DNA of 64,000 bases from Aureobasidium sp. EXF-3400 (lineage: Eukaryota; Ascomycota; Dothideomycetes; Dothideales; Saccotheciaceae), in assembly GCA_024195585.1 (NCBI GenBank), contig SWBL01000168.1, forward strand, positions 42,094 to 106,093, given 5' to 3'. Of the stretch, positions 1-12,657 are shown in pieces; position 1 is the first letter of the stretch; each line of letters starts with the position of its first letter. A model generated the notes under the pieces. It saw only the letters and a program-made list of their open reading frames with translations, ran no database searches and was not told the origin of the DNA. A program made the position numbers and the translations under genes.

Positions 1-116
1 TGGATCAGCAGTAGTGCATTGCATGCATGACATTTCCTTTGTCGCATCCACTACCATTGTTGTAATCCATTCACCACACGCTTCTGCCCATACGCTTCGA
101 CGACAACACCGGCACC
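1..116 (+). promoter_or_regulatory. 5' flank and leader of the Sec2-type gene
   Basis: Upstream sequence of the first gene. It holds no ORF of note. The last 40 bases before the ATG at 117 (context CACC ATG) are C/A-rich, as in many fungal leaders. I see no clear TATA box, and the true promoter probably begins outside the window. Confidence 0.4.
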
Positions 117-2398
117 ATGTCCGAGTAAGTAACCTACTTGTAGTCGCTCTGACTCTGTACTGACGATTCAACCTCTTAGGTACGGCTTCCTTATGGCTGG
201 CGGGCTGGCTACGCCTACTTCGAGCCACGTCCGCTCTGTAACTCCGTCTCCCAACCCAACCAGATCGGACTCTCCAACCCTGATGAAGGCCAAATCCGCG
301 TCGCACCTTTCTACCATGAAGACCTTCTCGACTCCGCCTCGCGGTCGCTCCAACTTCGACAGCGACTCTGACTACCTTAACACCATCCCCGATCCACGAA
401 CACCCAGTCCGAATCCGCAGCGTACAAGTCCGGCAGAAGACTCGGAGGACCAGCATCCCGATCTTAGCAATGAAGTCGCTATGCTCAGCACGAAACTCAT
501 CAACGCCATAAATTACCAAACCAATCTGGACGATTCGCTGCAACACACACGCCATGAGCTTGAAGCTGCTAGACAGCGTATAGCACAGCTGGAACAAGAA
601 ACGCAGAGTCACAATTCTTTGGTCTCGAGTGGTGCCCTTGTCAACAAGGCTGAGGTGGATACTCTCAAACAAGAGTTGACGGAATCGCAAAAGCAAAGAG
701 ATGTCGCCGAAAAAGGCAGGAAAGAGATGGAGGTCGAACTTGAGACTCTCACTAGCGCTTTGTTCGAAGAAGCGAACACTGTAAGTGAAAAGTCACAGTC
801 CACGTTTTCCACTTACTGACTTGCATTAGATGGTAGCCGCAGCGCGCAAAGACGCTGAAGCTGTCGAACGCAAGAACGCACAGCTAAGGTCACAACTCAA
901 CGATACTGAACTGCTTCTGGTCTCACAGCAAGAACAGCTACACGATCTAAAGAATGTCATGGAGAAAATGACTGAAGATCGAGACCGCGATGAAACAGAG
1001 ACCATGCCTCGTTCTTCGACTGCTCCATCAACGCCAGGTGTTGATTCGGCTAAGATGAACACCATGTTCGACTCTCTACCCTTCTCTCCTAATGCTACAC
1101 AATTCAGCGACGTTGCTCCGGACCAGCCCCTTCGATTCTCACATCTTATTGTTCCCGTTATGCGCAATGATGTTGTTGCATATGTCGACTTTGCAGACCT
1201 GCTCAAGTCCGCCCGAGCAGCTGTTCCTAATCACTCTCGCAATTCATCAGGCATCAGTTCAAGCATGTTTGTCTCTTCTGCCGCTTCGTCTTCGCCAAAC
1301 ATTCCAGGCTCGTTCAGCTCTGGTGCTGCTGCGTCTCCACGCGAAACGTCATTCCAATCATCGGTACCGCCGCTCAAGGATAGCAAGTTTTACAAGAGAT
1401 GTCTCGTCGAGGACGTAGAACCAACATTGCGTCTGGACCTCGCTCCAGGACTTTCATGGCTGGCCCGTCGCACAGTCATTGGAGCCGTGACTGGTGGAAC
1501 TCTGGTCGTAGAGCCTTTCATACCGCAATCGCGCTTTTATGGAAACGCCTATGCATGTGCGCTTTGCGGAGAATCTCGCCGAACAGAGGCACATGCTCGC
1601 CGCCATCGATTCCGTACCAGTGAAGACGAGAGCGCACAGCGATATCCCCTGTGTGAATTTTGTTTGGGCCGCGTCCGAGCAACGGGCGATTTCTTGGGCT
1701 TCCTAAGAATGGTTCGTGACGGACTCTGGAGAGCGTCAACTGAAGAAGACATCAAGACGGCCTGGGAAGAGAGCGTACGCTTAAGAGAGAAGATGTTCTG
1801 GTCCAGACTTGGAGGTGGTGTGGTTCCAGCCATTGCAAGAGAACCGAGCCCTACTGGAACTCAGCGCCGAGCAGACGCAAGGTCGTTGCGTAGGAACAGC
1901 ACCGAAATGAGTATTCCTAGGTTCTCGAGGGACTCGATCGAAAGCGTCCACTCCAAGGCGTTGGAAGTGCCGAAACTAAGTGAACCTCGACCTCCAAGCC
2001 GCAACAACAGCAGATCGACTGCAAACATCAGCGATGGCAGCACAACTTCTTTGCAAACCTCGGAGAGCTCGGACACGAGAGACTTTGCAGATGCCCAGAC
2101 TGAGGTGGACAATGTTATTAATACGCCAACAGGTCCGACCAGTCATGAGGGCACAGCCAGCGAACTGGATGCTGTGGAATCGCAAACACCGAGACTAGAG
2201 CAAGAAGGTGAGCCGAAGGAAATCGTCGGTTTGGCGATCGAAACACCCGCGCTCGATTTAGATGGACAGACGCAGAGTCAAGTTTCTTCAGGAGAGCTGG
2301 AAAATGAGGATCACGCCCCCGTGATGGACGGTGAAGATGCGAAGGAAAGTGAGGCACCGGTTGACAAACAGCCAGAGATGCCCGGCTCATTTGATTAG
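117..2398 (+). CDS. SEC2: Sec2-type Rab guanine nucleotide exchange factor
   Basis: Exons 117-124, 180-780 and 830-2398 join in frame to 725 aa (introns GTAAGT...TTAG and GTAAGT...TTAG). The start is the ATG at 117, since MSEYGFL reads straight into exon 2 with phase kept. Residues 1-90 are Ser/Pro-rich. About residues 97-255 form a long heptad coiled coil, the Sec2 fold that in yeast activates Rab Sec4 on secretory vesicles. A fungal C-terminal block at about 445-540 has two CxxC pairs (CALC near 445, CEFC near 477) followed by a conserved hydrophobic stretch ending KMFWSRLGG. The tail is acidic and disordered. Known for the family: recruitment to late-Golgi vesicles by Ypt31/32 and PI4P. 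The family assignment rests on the coiled coil plus this Cys block. The exact Rab partner is inferred. Confidence 0.82.
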
Positions 2399-2724
2399 CC
2401 TTCTTCGACCCCCTACTATTGTATACCCATGGGGACAAGAACAGGCCTTGCATGAAACAAGGAACACGATACAGTATATATATGTGTAGAAAGCAATCCA
2501 ATATCCTCATGGACCGCCTTGTAATTCATGCATTCTCGATTACACGCTTTGGTTGTGTTTCCCACGCATGATCCGATTAATTTGGTTTGCTCTCTTCTCG
2601 AAGTCTGTGTATTTGACGGTGGGTTTCATGATCGCGTATTCGGGAGATATTTGGGGGTCGAGAGACCGAAGGGCGGGATGTTGGCTTGTTTGTCGAGAGG
2701 TGGTCGGCGAGTATGTATGGTACC
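2399..2724. other. Intergenic, convergent 3' ends (326 bp)
   Basis: Short tail-to-tail spacer between the Sec2-type gene and PDCD5. It contains AT-rich runs such as the TATATATATG stretch near 2475 that could serve 3'-end processing. I see no gene or repeat here. Confidence 0.4.
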
Positions 2725-3244
2725 TCAGTCGTCGTTCAAAAGATCTTCCAGGTCATCATCATCCCATCCTCCCTTTCTCCTGGACACCTTGACAGTCTCC
2801 TTCTTCTCTTGCTGCTCGGACATGGCGCCGAGAATGTCCTTGAGTTGAGCCTCTGAGATCTTCTGTTTGAGTTGACCGCTACGTGCCAGCATGATGAGTC
2901 TGTTCTCGACGTCTTCGGCACGCGACTGCTTGACCAGACGAATACGACCTAGACGATCTGCTGCATCGGGCTCGAGGATTTGCGAAAGGATGCTTGCGCG
3001 TGCGTCGGCTATACCACTTGGGTTAGCCGCGAGAACAAACACAACAAGAACTCTAGAGTGAATGTTTACCTTCACGCTGTTGCTTCTGCTCCTGCTCGCC
3101 TCCTTGACCGCCCGACTGGCCCTGCTGCTGCTGCATCTCTTGCAGGCGCGCACGCCTAATCTGCCATGATGCCAAGTCAGAAACGGGCCTTTGACTAACT
3201 CAGCAGTCGTGTCTACTTACCTGTTCGAGATCTGCGTCACCCAT
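2725..3244 (-). CDS. PDCD5-family double-stranded DNA-binding domain protein
   Basis: Exons, in gene order, are 3244-3221, 3160-3070 and 3008-2725, giving 132 aa. The first coding exon has only eight codons (MGDADLEQ), and the second opens IRRARLQEMQ and is rich in Gln. Residues 40-115 carry the compact helical PDCD5 core (ILEPDAADRLGRIRLVK, then the ENRLIMLARSGQL helix). The C-terminus is the typical basic-then-acidic tail (RKGGWDDDDLEDLL). Length matches the family's usual 120-140 aa. Human PDCD5 is linked to apoptosis and TIP60/p53 control and also binds the chaperonin TRiC. Archaeal and yeast relatives bind nucleic acid. The role in this fungus is not shown by the sequence. The gene is head-to-head with the DUF3445 gene. 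Confidence 0.9.
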
Positions 3245-3754
3245 GGTTCCGACTGTGTGTTTTTCTTATCTTTGTCGAGACGAAAAGTCCCTAGAGCTTT
3301 TTGATTGTGCTTGAAACGCACCCCTCGCTGGCGCCGCGAGTGATTACCCCGCCAAAACCTTGATGCCAAGCTGCGCGTCCTGCATGTCCATTTTCAGGTA
3401 TGCAATCCCACCACTTGATATCTGCCACTTATCGTGTGACTTGTCGAGGTTATTGCTCCGATCGTGCCAGTGTGATGGCTTGCTGTCTCGCATATGGCCC
3501 TAAATCAGCCAAGCTAAGTCGCGTACAAGTCAGAGAGCTCCTGCTTGCTCCGTACTCGGAACCTCTGTTTCCTATCTCTCCTTGCCCTGCCTTTTCTTAT
3601 CAAATTCCATATAAGACAAGTCTGTCTGCTGTGTGCCGTCGTCTGCTTGACTGCACTTTTGAATCCTTGTGCTTGCTGTCGTGACTGCTACATATCCCCT
3701 CTCCTCATATCCTCTTTCTATATCTCCTTCCCTCCTTTCGTAATAGCCAGCAAC
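3245..3754. promoter_or_regulatory. Divergent promoter region, PDCD5 / DUF3445 protein
   Basis: 510 bp between two divergent starts. The half next to the DUF3445 gene (about 3545-3750) is strongly pyrimidine-rich on the + strand, with runs of CTC and CCTT. This is typical of fungal promoters and leaders lying just upstream of the transcription start. No RNA gene or repeat is visible. Confidence 0.45.
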
Positions 3755-5380
3755 ATGGCTGGTCTCTACCTCTATTTACTCGGCATCACGTTTGCTATCG
3801 TCACCGCCTCATACTTCGCTCTAAATCACAAGCAAAGAGCTTTGATTTTGAGCAGATTCGGCCTCGACAGACAGCATAGACTACCATGGGCACCCCAAGG
3901 ATCCCCATCTCTAACAAAACATGGACTATCCGAGAAAACAGCTCTACCTACTGGCCAAGAGTACAAAGACACCTTTCCTCCCAACAGACGTCCTGCCCTA
4001 GCAGAGCTCACCGACAGCCGCTTCAGCGTGGGTGGAAAGTCAGGAAAGGGTCTGAGTGAGCTACCTCACAACACCGACAAAAGCCTACCGCACGACCGCA
4101 ATGTTCTGGCTCCGCAATACAAGAAACACACTACACCCACTGGCTTCACCGTCGAGGAAGTCAAGGCTCTGGGCAACTTCCCAGATTATGCTACCCTGAG
4201 TGGTGTTCCTCTACCTGCACCCTACACCGACTTCAATATCAAGACTGCCATGTCCAGACCATACAGACCTTTCCGATGGCAATACCACCAAACAATGTGT
4301 AAGTCGGGCCTACTTCCCACAATCAGTACGCAGCACTCACACCTTCACAAAGCATACAAAAAACTAGAACCAGACTGGTGGCTCGAACTCGACAAAACCT
4401 ACATCTCACGCATAAAGCAACGTCAAGACCTTCACGCAAAACACGGTTCTCAAATCATTCAATCCCTTGCCGGCTCTGAAATCGCATGCAAAGAACTCAT
4501 GGAAATGGTATTGCAGTTTCTCTGTTCCCGATACCCTGCTTACTTCTCCATCGACGCCCGCAACTTTACTTTCCGCAATAATATTCTTGACACTACAACT
4601 GATCTTCGAGAGAAAGATCCATTGGAGGTGTTGCTGGATAATGTACCAGAGGACTTTGCAATCATGTTGAGGAACCCTGACACTGGATATTATAGCTTTA
4701 GAGCAGGTGTGATTTGCAGTTCTCTGGGATGGAGTTTGGGAACGAAGATTGGGAAGGACTTGAAGGATGTTCATGAGGGTATCCCTGATTACAAGGAGAA
4801 GATGGAGTTTTCGATGGATAGGTAAGTTTTTGCTGCTCTTCTCTTCTGTTGTTTATCTTTTCTTTTTCTGACACAGAATTGCAAAAGCCAATTGGATAGC
4901 AGATTCTTCTCCAAGATGGCTACGGATAAACCCATTCAACGCGGTTCTTGGGGCATCAGTGTTGATGAGCCACTATTTCTATCCGCCGACGACTCCTCCC
5001 ACCTCAACAACACTCAAGACCCTTCACTCTCCCTCTCACGCACAAACCTTCGCGTAGATTGGCAAACACTCCGTCGCCTGCCCCTCTCAGGCGCCATAGC
5101 ATTTAACTTTAAATGCCTCTTCACTCCCATTTCCTCCCTGAACAACGAACCTTATATCCCAGGTTTACTTGCCAAAATACTCAAAGAGGGAAAGAAAGAG
5201 TTGATGGAATATAAGGGAACGAAAAATGTAGAACATGTTGTTGTTCCTGCGTTGGAGGAGATGGAGAGGGTGCAGAAGGAACGGGGGGTTGTGGAGGAGG
5301 GGTGGGAGGTTCAGACACTGGAGCAGTATCCTTGGTTTCCTGGGTGGGAGGATAAGTGGCAGAAGGAACAGGGGTTTTGA
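3755..5380 (+). CDS. DUF3445 heme-dependent oxidative N-demethylase-like protein
   Basis: Exons 3755-4298, 4353-4821 and 4900-5380 give 497 aa. Intron 1 (54 nt) has no stop in frame, so an unspliced reading also stays open. It is called an intron because of its GTAAGT donor, its AAAG acceptor, and because removal restores the conserved junction QTMSYKKLEPDWW. Residues 1-25 form an N-terminal membrane anchor. From about 170 to 490 runs the DUF3445 domain: FRWQYHQTM, EPDWWLELD, then DKPIQRGSWGI, and near the C-terminus LSGAIAFNFK. Characterised members are heme enzymes (HDOD type) that oxidatively demethylate amines. The substrate here is unknown. The open frame extends upstream to 3545, but that part is promoter-like CT-rich sequence, so the start at 3755 (context AACATGG) is preferred. 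Confidence 0.82.
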
Positions 5381-5597
5381 GACAGAGATGCATACGTTTG
5401 TGACACAAGACTGTATGCTCTGATATAAATTGCATAGTAGTTGCAGTATACGAAAAGACATCTCAATTCATTCAAACTCATGTTGCTTGTGCAGTATCAT
5501 TATATGCTCATTCCTAACGCATCCTTCGTACCATGTTTCTTTCCCTCAAGCCACGCATGTTGCATCAATTCATCAAAAGAAAGCCGAAAGAGAAAAA

Positions 5598-8503
5598 TCA
5601 ATGCTCCCCTTTCCTCTCTGCGTGTTCCAATTCCTTGACATACCGCACAAAAGCCTTTTTATGCACCAAACCCGCAAACTTGCCTCCGTCAAGCACACAC
5701 AAGTACCTCAATCCCAACTTCGAAAACAACTCAAACACCAGTTCAAGCGGTGAATGTATATCCAAAGCCATAGGCGATGGATCCACGCAACTGGAGAAAT
5801 CAAGCTGTCCATCATTCAACCCATATCCAGGTTCTGTGTCGTCTGCAGAAAGCATAGCAGATAACTCAGAAGCACTCGTTGCGTCTCGAGATATGGGGCG
5901 GCCTAGATAACATAATGCATCTTCTTCACTGCCTGCATCGACATGATCAAGAGCAAATTCCAAATCAGGACCGGGGATAATACCAACAAGCACACCGTGT
6001 TTTAGTATTGGGAGGCCGCCGTCGAGTTCGCCGGCCATGTGCATGTATTCGAGTTTAGAGCGTAATTGGTGGGATGGTATGTAGGGTGAGGAGGAGATAT
6101 CGATGAGGCGTTTGGGGTTTGGTGCGTGGGTTATGTCGCCGAGGTCGCCGAGGAATGGGGGGTGGGATTTGGCGTCGAGGTAGGGGTAGGAGTTCATGTC
6201 TGTTAGGAGATCCTGGGGCGCGGGTTAGTGGGAAAGTAGAGGGGATGGGAGGGAGGTAGCTTACGTAGATGGATAGAGGTTCGAGGGCATCGGAAGTCCA
6301 TTTCGATACTAAGACGCCGATGGAGAAGGGAAGAACGTGCTCCAGGGAACCGGTGAGTTCGAATAGAATGACTGCGAGGGTGACGGATAGTCTAGTTACT
6401 CCAGTCATGGTGGCACCAGCTGCTACAAGTGCGTAAACACCTGGTACAACACATGATTCTGGATTGCCATTCACAGGGCAGTTGCCAAAGATCTCCAATT
6501 GTGGGTACTTCATGACGATGAGCTGCACCGTATGACCCACAATGCGTCCAAGAAGACCACCAACAACCATAGATGGTACATAAATACCAGCAGGGAGTTT
6601 GACACCAAAAGTTACCACTGTAAGGGCTGACTTGATCACAAACGCAATGCAAAGATATCCAATGACGTTAGGGATATTCTCCTCTGTAGGGCAGAGTCCA
6701 TAACCAGTTGAGCTGAAAGAATTGCAAGGGCTGGCCAGTTCAAATAGTAGCTCTGAGACAGGAATCCTAGTGTATCTGTTCCAGAAGCTGACAAGTCCAG
6801 TGATGAGAGCAACCAAGAAAACTTCCAGGACTGGATACTTTTTGATACTCGGGATGCGTCGGAAAGTAGTTGCCCACAGACGAGATGCTTTGATGAAGAG
6901 TGCTCCTAGGATGCCACCAAGGACACCCAACAGAATGAAAATGGCCATTTCGAAGAACTGCCAGTCAGTCAAGTAACGGACTTCAAAAAGCACAATCTTG
7001 TTGGTGCCGTAAGGGTTGAGAAATTTCAAGGATAGTGCTGCAGCCTATGTACAGGTCGATTAGCATTTGCACACGCATAGGAAGCTTCAGCAGTACTTAC
7101 TATGCAGCAGAAAAAGGTTCGGAACAGAGTCTTTGGTGGGAAGAAGTAACTGACTTCTTCCAAACTGAAAAGAACACCTCCGATTGGGGAACCAAAGGCG
7201 ACTGCGACACCACTTGCAGCGCTCGCGCTGAGAATTTCGCGTCTTTTGGCGTCGTTGACATGATATTTTTCAAACATGCGGCATGCAACATTGCCTACAC
7301 ATGTTGCGATATGCACAAATGGCCCCTCCTTACCGATTGAAAGGCCAGAAGCAACACTCAGGATCAAGCCCAGAGTCTTGAAGACAAGAGTTCGCAGACC
7401 AAGGTATCCTCTGATGATGAAACCACTGAGAATGACTTTGACTTCAGCTACACCACTTCCAGCAGCTGGGTAGTATACCATAGGAGGGCGTTGAGCAGCT
7501 TCGGCGAAGCGACGCGTAGGGCTGCCTGCACTGTCCTTTCTGGCTTCAGCAGTGGTCGGAGCGTGTGCAGCGAGATTTTCATCGAGTGTAGACAGACTGA
7601 CGGCCGAGCTGATGACAGTCTTTGTCTGCAAGGTGACCATGCAGGCTGCCAGGGACAGAGCTATCACCCAAAAGACGAAAGCAGCAAAATCAAACCAACC
7701 ATTCTCGTCAGGACCAGGAGTCAGGGATACTGACCAACGATTCCATTGATCACAGGTACTGGCGCCTTCGCAACAACTTCTCTTTCCATAGTACCATGTG
7801 TGAGAGCAATAGCCCGTCTTCAAATCGAATATGACAGACTCAGAGACATCCACGATGTATGCGATGCCAGCGGTAACGCAACCAATAACGGCGACCAGTA
7901 TCCAGCCTTGAGCAGAATCGAACAAAGCCTCAGCTCTACCCCTAAAGCCTTTGCGGCTGCGCAACTCTTTTAGTCGAAAGGCATCGCTTATGCTGTCTTG
8001 TACCCAATCGGTGCTCGTGTACTGATCGTACCACACGCGGTCGTCGTAGTAAATGGATTCGGATAGCTTTTGTTGGTCTTCGTCTTCGTCGTCATGGGTC
8101 TCTGCCATTTGAGTTAGCAAATGGGTAATGCTCAGGAAGCGGGATATCTACCTTGAACTCGACTCGCTTCGGCGCCAAATGCTTTGGCAACTCTTGAGGT
8201 GAGAGTGCCTGAGCGTCTTTCACTGATCGGAGCGCTGTTCCTCCTTCGGAACGTCTTCTTTGGTGACTGCGGCGCTGAGGCTACGGCACGATAGGATGGG
8301 CGGCCATCAGGGTTGTCGAGAAGGGAAGCGTGGTCGTCGAGGACCAAGCGTGAGGGCAGTCGGCTTTTGAGATCCCAGTCAGAGGCAAGACGGCGGCCAT
8401 GTCTTCTCACAGTGCTACCTCTACTACTCCTGGGTGTAGGCGGTGTGCTATCCTGGTCAAATGCGTCTGCGTCGTACGCATACGATGCTACAGATTTCGG
8501 CAT
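5598..8503 (-). CDS. CLC-type chloride channel / Cl-/H+ exchanger (Gef1/CLC-3-like)
   Basis: Exons in gene order 8503-8152, 8101-7101, 7044-6265 and 6212-5598 give 915 aa. The first ~120 residues are Ser/Arg-rich and cytosolic. The membrane core shows the CLC signatures GSGVAEVKVIL, then GKEGPFVH near residue 371 with the gating glutamate in place, and GLLGRIVG/LPAGIYVP further on. A preceding YYDDRVWYDQYTSTDW block is typical of the CLC-3/4/5 and Gef1 group, which are Cl-/H+ exchangers of Golgi and endosomes that help acidify them. The last exon holds two CBS domains (about 725-770 and 860-905), usual for eukaryotic CLCs. All phases close. The gene is convergent with the DUF3445 gene, 217 bp between stops. 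Intracellular location and exchanger mode are inferred from the subfamily. Confidence 0.93.
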
Positions 8504-9274
8504 TAGGTCACTTGCATGTGCATGTATTTGCGAGGAAGCACCACCTTGCCCGAGATACAGAAAGATATACTGTAGGCTACAGCTCGGAGATGAGAGAGCA
8601 TCAGTGCCCCCCTTGACCGCTGGCTAGTACTCCATACCTCGAGTCGCTACCTGACTATCCACTGCCTTCTGACGCGATGGAGCCCTTGGCACATGATCAT
8701 GCTAGTCGATCTGGGGTGCTCATGACATGAAAAGACGTCTCAAGGGGCTTCTCCTGGCTTATCGTTCACGCTGCCAATCGTCGACAACCGTGACGATTCC
8801 TTACGCTTTGTTGCTGCATCCCGCTTCTAAAAGCGCAGATGACCCTACCGTTTAAGCTTTGGACCCTGCGCTTGCTCCGCCAAGGTCCATCAGAGCGGTG
8901 TGACTGGACAGCAGGCTGAACATCAACTCCATATCTCACCCTACACGTCGTTTTCCCTACGCGATCTTTCTCCTGAATCTCTCTCCCGTCCTTGCCGTCG
9001 CCACATAAGACATGCGAAGACGCTGCTTCTCGAATCTGCTCCTCCACAGACCGGTAGCGGCATCACGACTTGAAACGTTCGGTGCTAAGGACTAAGGACC
9101 GAGATAAGTGATAAGGGCAAGTTCCTCCATCTGTTGTGTGTTTATCCGATGAGCCGCCAAATCCCGTCGTATAGTATACTCCACTCCCTCTCCACAACTG
9201 CCATATCATCACGCTAGTGCTTTGTACCTCTCCTTGTTTGTTTCATCATCGAACACTCTTTCCACAGATCTGCC
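8504..9274. promoter_or_regulatory. Divergent promoter region, CLC / IAH1-like esterase
   Basis: 771 bp between divergent starts. The only ORF of size (about 8766-9047, minus) lacks any family resemblance and I treat it as chance. The last 50 bases before 9275 are C/T-rich. Nothing else recognisable. Confidence 0.4.
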
Positions 9275-10179
9275 ATGGAACAATTCGTCTTATTTGGTGA
9301 TTCCATCACACAACAGTCTGCCAGCCAGGCCAGTGGTTTTGCTTGGACGCCAGCATTGCAAGATGGTATGCGATTCCATCGCCTTGTCTTGTACCTGGCT
9401 AAGCCATCATAGCATACATTCGTCGTCTTGATGTGATCAACAGGGGCTTCAGGTAGGCGTGCTCGAACTCTGTAAGACAACCTCAATCTGACATGTTGCC
9501 ATCAGTGGATACAATACCTCGCAGGCCTTGAGTGTCCTCCCTCGTATCCTGCCAACTCCTGAACAAGGCCGTATCCGCTTGATGGTCAGTCTAGCATGTT
9601 ATATGATGAAGATCTGGTGCTCATTGGGTTCTGCAGACCATTTTCCTTGGTGCCAATGATGCCCGGCTACCAAACACTCCAGGATTCTCTCAGACTGTGG
9701 ATCTTGAACAGTACAAGAAGAACTTGACGGACATTATCAACCATCCCAAGCTGCAAGCACACAAGCCTCAGCTTATCTTGCTCACACCACCTCCAATTGA
9801 GGAGAGAAAGGCACTTGCGCACGACCAGACAAATGGCATCAACGTTATGAGACGCACTGCTTCAAACACAGCCAAGTACGCAGAGGCAGTTCGCGAACTT
9901 GGTCAGAAGTTCGACATTCCCGTCCTCGATGTTTGGGCCGCTTTCATGAAGGAAGCCGGTTGGAAAGAAGGTGAGGCATTGGCTGGCTCAAGTGAGATTG
10001 AGCAGAACCAGGCTCTTGCCGACATGCTGCACGATGGACTTCACTTGAATCCTGAAGGCTACGAAGTCATCTATCGGGAATTGATGAAGTTGATTACCGA
10101 AAAGCTGCCAGAGCATGCTCCTGACAGTATTCCATATGTGCTTCCTTCTTGGGACAACGCCGAGGCTTGGAAGCAGTAG
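9275..10179 (+). CDS. IAH1: Isoamyl acetate-hydrolysing esterase, GDSL/SGNH family
   Basis: Exons 9275-9365, 9413-9452, 9506-9584 and 9637-10179 give 250 aa. Exon 2 is only 40 nt, and all phases close. SGNH blocks are all visible: FGDSIT at residues 7-12 (catalytic Ser), NRGFSGYNT (Gly of the oxyanion hole), LGANDA (Asn) and DGLHLNPEGY near the C-terminus (Asp and His). Yeast Iah1 hydrolyses isoamyl acetate and related short esters in the cytosol. There is no signal peptide, which fits. Length matches the family (about 240-260 aa). The substrate is inferred from the closest named family and could be another short-chain ester. Confidence 0.9.
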
Positions 10180-10529
10180 GGATGCCAAACAAAGACATGT
10201 AGAATGTAGACAAAAGTACAGAAGAGAAAGAGGACAATTCTCAAGAAGCATTTAGTGTTCATGCACCTTAGTGAAGATCTTGGGAATAAAACGTGGGTTA
10301 GCATATGGAGCACAGACGATTTTTGGTGACGTATTTCTGCGACTTTGGAAAAGATGGAAGTTGCGCCCAGCCTCGAGGGAACGGCTTTGACACGTCCAAG
10401 ACGATTGTGCCTTGGTTTGCTGCTTGCTCTGTCACTTTCGACCATTCATACTGGAAGAGACAGGCGTGCGTTCATATTCGACCATCTCGCCAACCTTTCC
10501 GAAACAACCGCACACGAATAATCTTCATC
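10180..10529. other. Intergenic, IAH1-like esterase to DUF155 gene (350 bp)
   Basis: Tandem spacer containing the esterase 3' end and the promoter/leader of the DUF155 gene. The open frame of the next gene continues upstream through it to 10305 without a conserved sequence. No repeat or RNA gene seen. Confidence 0.35.
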
Positions 10530-12159
10530 ATGGCGACACAAGCCGAGTCGACTCCCCTGCTGGGCAAGAAGCCCGATCGTCCTGTTCGCAGCGTCACTTT
10601 CAATCCTACCATTGCAACGAGTAGCCCGCCGACTCGTAGACCTATGTTCCCGTCGTCCTCTGCACATTCAACAGGCTCTGTCACAACGATAAACACTCCT
10701 CCGAGAGATGGCACCCAGCCCATGCTCTCGGCCCTCAACAGCAAACTCCGCAGAAGAAATAGTCAAGGCGCCCCATTGTCGATAGCTCCGTCTCTTCCCG
10801 CTGCAAAGATCGGTCCCCAACGCACAACAAGGACGGCCCAGAAGCTAAAACTCCTACCGAACCCGGAACACGGTGACGACGGTCCCGACGAAGAGAGTGG
10901 TCGCGACGTCTACTCGCAATTCACCAGGATAAAGGATCCCACCGCCCGCCGTGATGCCGCAAGGTTAGGCAAGGATGATAGAGACAAGCTGCCTCGTGTC
11001 ACTGCATACTGTACCGCCAGCTCATATCGCATGGAAGAGCTGTTGCGCTTCCTCAAAGGTCGCAAACTTAAGAAGGCTGCACCAAAGCAATTCGACGAAT
11101 GCATATACACCCCATACCAATACAACGCCAAGTCAGAACCGCACATCATGGAAGACGCCAAGGTCGTACATTCTACTGCTCAACGTAGATTTTCCGACAG
11201 TGCTATCGAGGTCGAAGGTAATGCTGAGAGGAGACGGGAAGATTTGCTGGATCTGCAGGAGAGCAGTGAATCGGCCATATTAGAAAATCACGAGGCATCG
11301 ACATCTAGTGAAGCTCTACATATGCCGCATGCCGACGGTCCCGACTTTGACACAACAGTCCACGTTCCTGAAGTCTTTTGCTTCGAGTATGGTGTTGTTG
11401 TAATATGGGGCATGTCTGTTCAACACGAGCAAAAGTTCTTGAAGGAGCTGGCTAAATTTGAGACTGAGAAGCTCTCGAAAGACGACATTCAACAAGAAAA
11501 CTTCAACTTCTACTACACCAAGGAATATCAGGCTCGAATCTACAACGACTTTATCAGTTTGAGAGAGAAGAAGAACTACATGACCAAGTTGGCCATTAGT
11601 CATGCCTTGGCACAAAGCACAAAGGTTTGTATATTGACTGAGATCAAGCAGATAAGAGAAGCTAATTCGCGTGACAGACATCACTGTACGAGGACTTGGT
11701 AGACAACACAATCGACGTCAACAAAGAGATTCCAGCACAAATCGCATTGACGGGTAAAGTCAACATGTCACGCAAGGAGATCAACATGCAGATTGGAGAA
11801 CTGTTTATATTACGAATCAACATCCATCTTCAAGGATCAGTGCTGGATGCGCCGGAACTCATGTGGGCAGAACCCCAACTTGATCCGGTGTACCAGGCTG
11901 TGAGGAGTTACTTGGAGATGGATCAGAGAGTGAGTCTCTTGACAGAACGACTGGACGTTATTGCGGATCTGCTGGCGGTGTTGAAGGATCAGTTGACACA
12001 TTCACATGGTAAGTGCACAATAACCAAAGACATCTTAGAATCAGGCTAACACATCATTCAGGTGAATACTTGGAGTGGATCGTGATTGTGCTGATCGCAG
12101 CTGAGATTATCGTGGCCATTATCAACATCGTGGTAGACTTGTATGCAGGCGTGGATTGA
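10530..12159 (+). CDS. DUF155 (RMD1/RMND1-like) membrane-anchored protein
   Basis: Exons 10530-11624, 11678-12008 and 12062-12159 give 507 aa. The start is the ATG at 10530 (context CATCATGG). The N-terminal ~150 residues are Ser/Pro/Arg-rich. The DUF155 domain spans about 165-475: VTAYCTASSYRMEELL, then DFDTTVHVPEVFCFEYGVVVIWG, then EFETEK-like helices and MDQRVSLLTERLDVIADLL. It ends in a hydrophobic segment (about 480-503) that is a likely tail anchor. Yeast relatives are Rmd1 and Rmd8, needed for sporulation, and fission yeast Sif proteins. The mammalian relative RMND1 acts in mitochondrial translation. This copy lacks a clear mitochondrial presequence, so it is closer to the cytosolic/ER fungal branch. 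Biochemical activity is unknown. Confidence 0.88.
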
Positions 12160-12657
12160 GGTAGTAATGGCACGGGGCAGTAGAGGAGGGGTAGAGCGGG
12201 TAGAATCACAATGCCTCGTTGCAGGACAATATAGGCGTGGGTATGAATGAAGAGTTATAGGAAGAGGGGTAGTGCATGGTGCATTTGCTCGTAATCGTAT
12301 CGGACTTTGCCGAAACTTATGTCCGACAAGTTGAGTGTTTTGGTGCAGAGACGAATGAGAAAGGGGTGGATGATGGTTGAAGATATCAGGGGCATTCGTA
12401 TTGTGCAACAGCAACAACGGTTAATACAGGTGCAGTGTTGATGTTGTTGGTGCATTGGTAAATGGGCGGGCGGACTGGTTCAGGAGAAGTTGGATTCGAG
12501 CTTGAATGATGCATGGCCAGACCCCACAGCAACACGCAAGCAAGCCAGACAGCCTCGGTGTCTTCTTGCGGTATAATCGATTCGAAACCACTGCAGTCGT
12601 GCGACATTCGCTTGCTACCTACCCTCGGAGGAATACTATGCTCAGTGTCTGGACTCG
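12160..12657. other. Intergenic, DUF155 gene to PIK1 (498 bp)
   Basis: Tandem spacer. It includes an upstream ATG at 12513 whose frame runs 96 codons and overlaps the PIK1 start in another frame. If the transcript starts before it, this would act as an overlapping upstream ORF. No domain is visible in it. Otherwise no feature. Confidence 0.35.

Noticed and set aside
3545..3754. Longer N-terminus of the DUF3445 protein
   Set aside because: The open frame is in CT-rich promoter-type sequence, encodes a Cys/Leu-rich stretch with no conservation, and starts before a typical leader.
8766..9047. 93-codon minus-strand ORF between CLC and IAH1
   Set aside because: No domain, no conserved residues, and it lies within the divergent promoter region.
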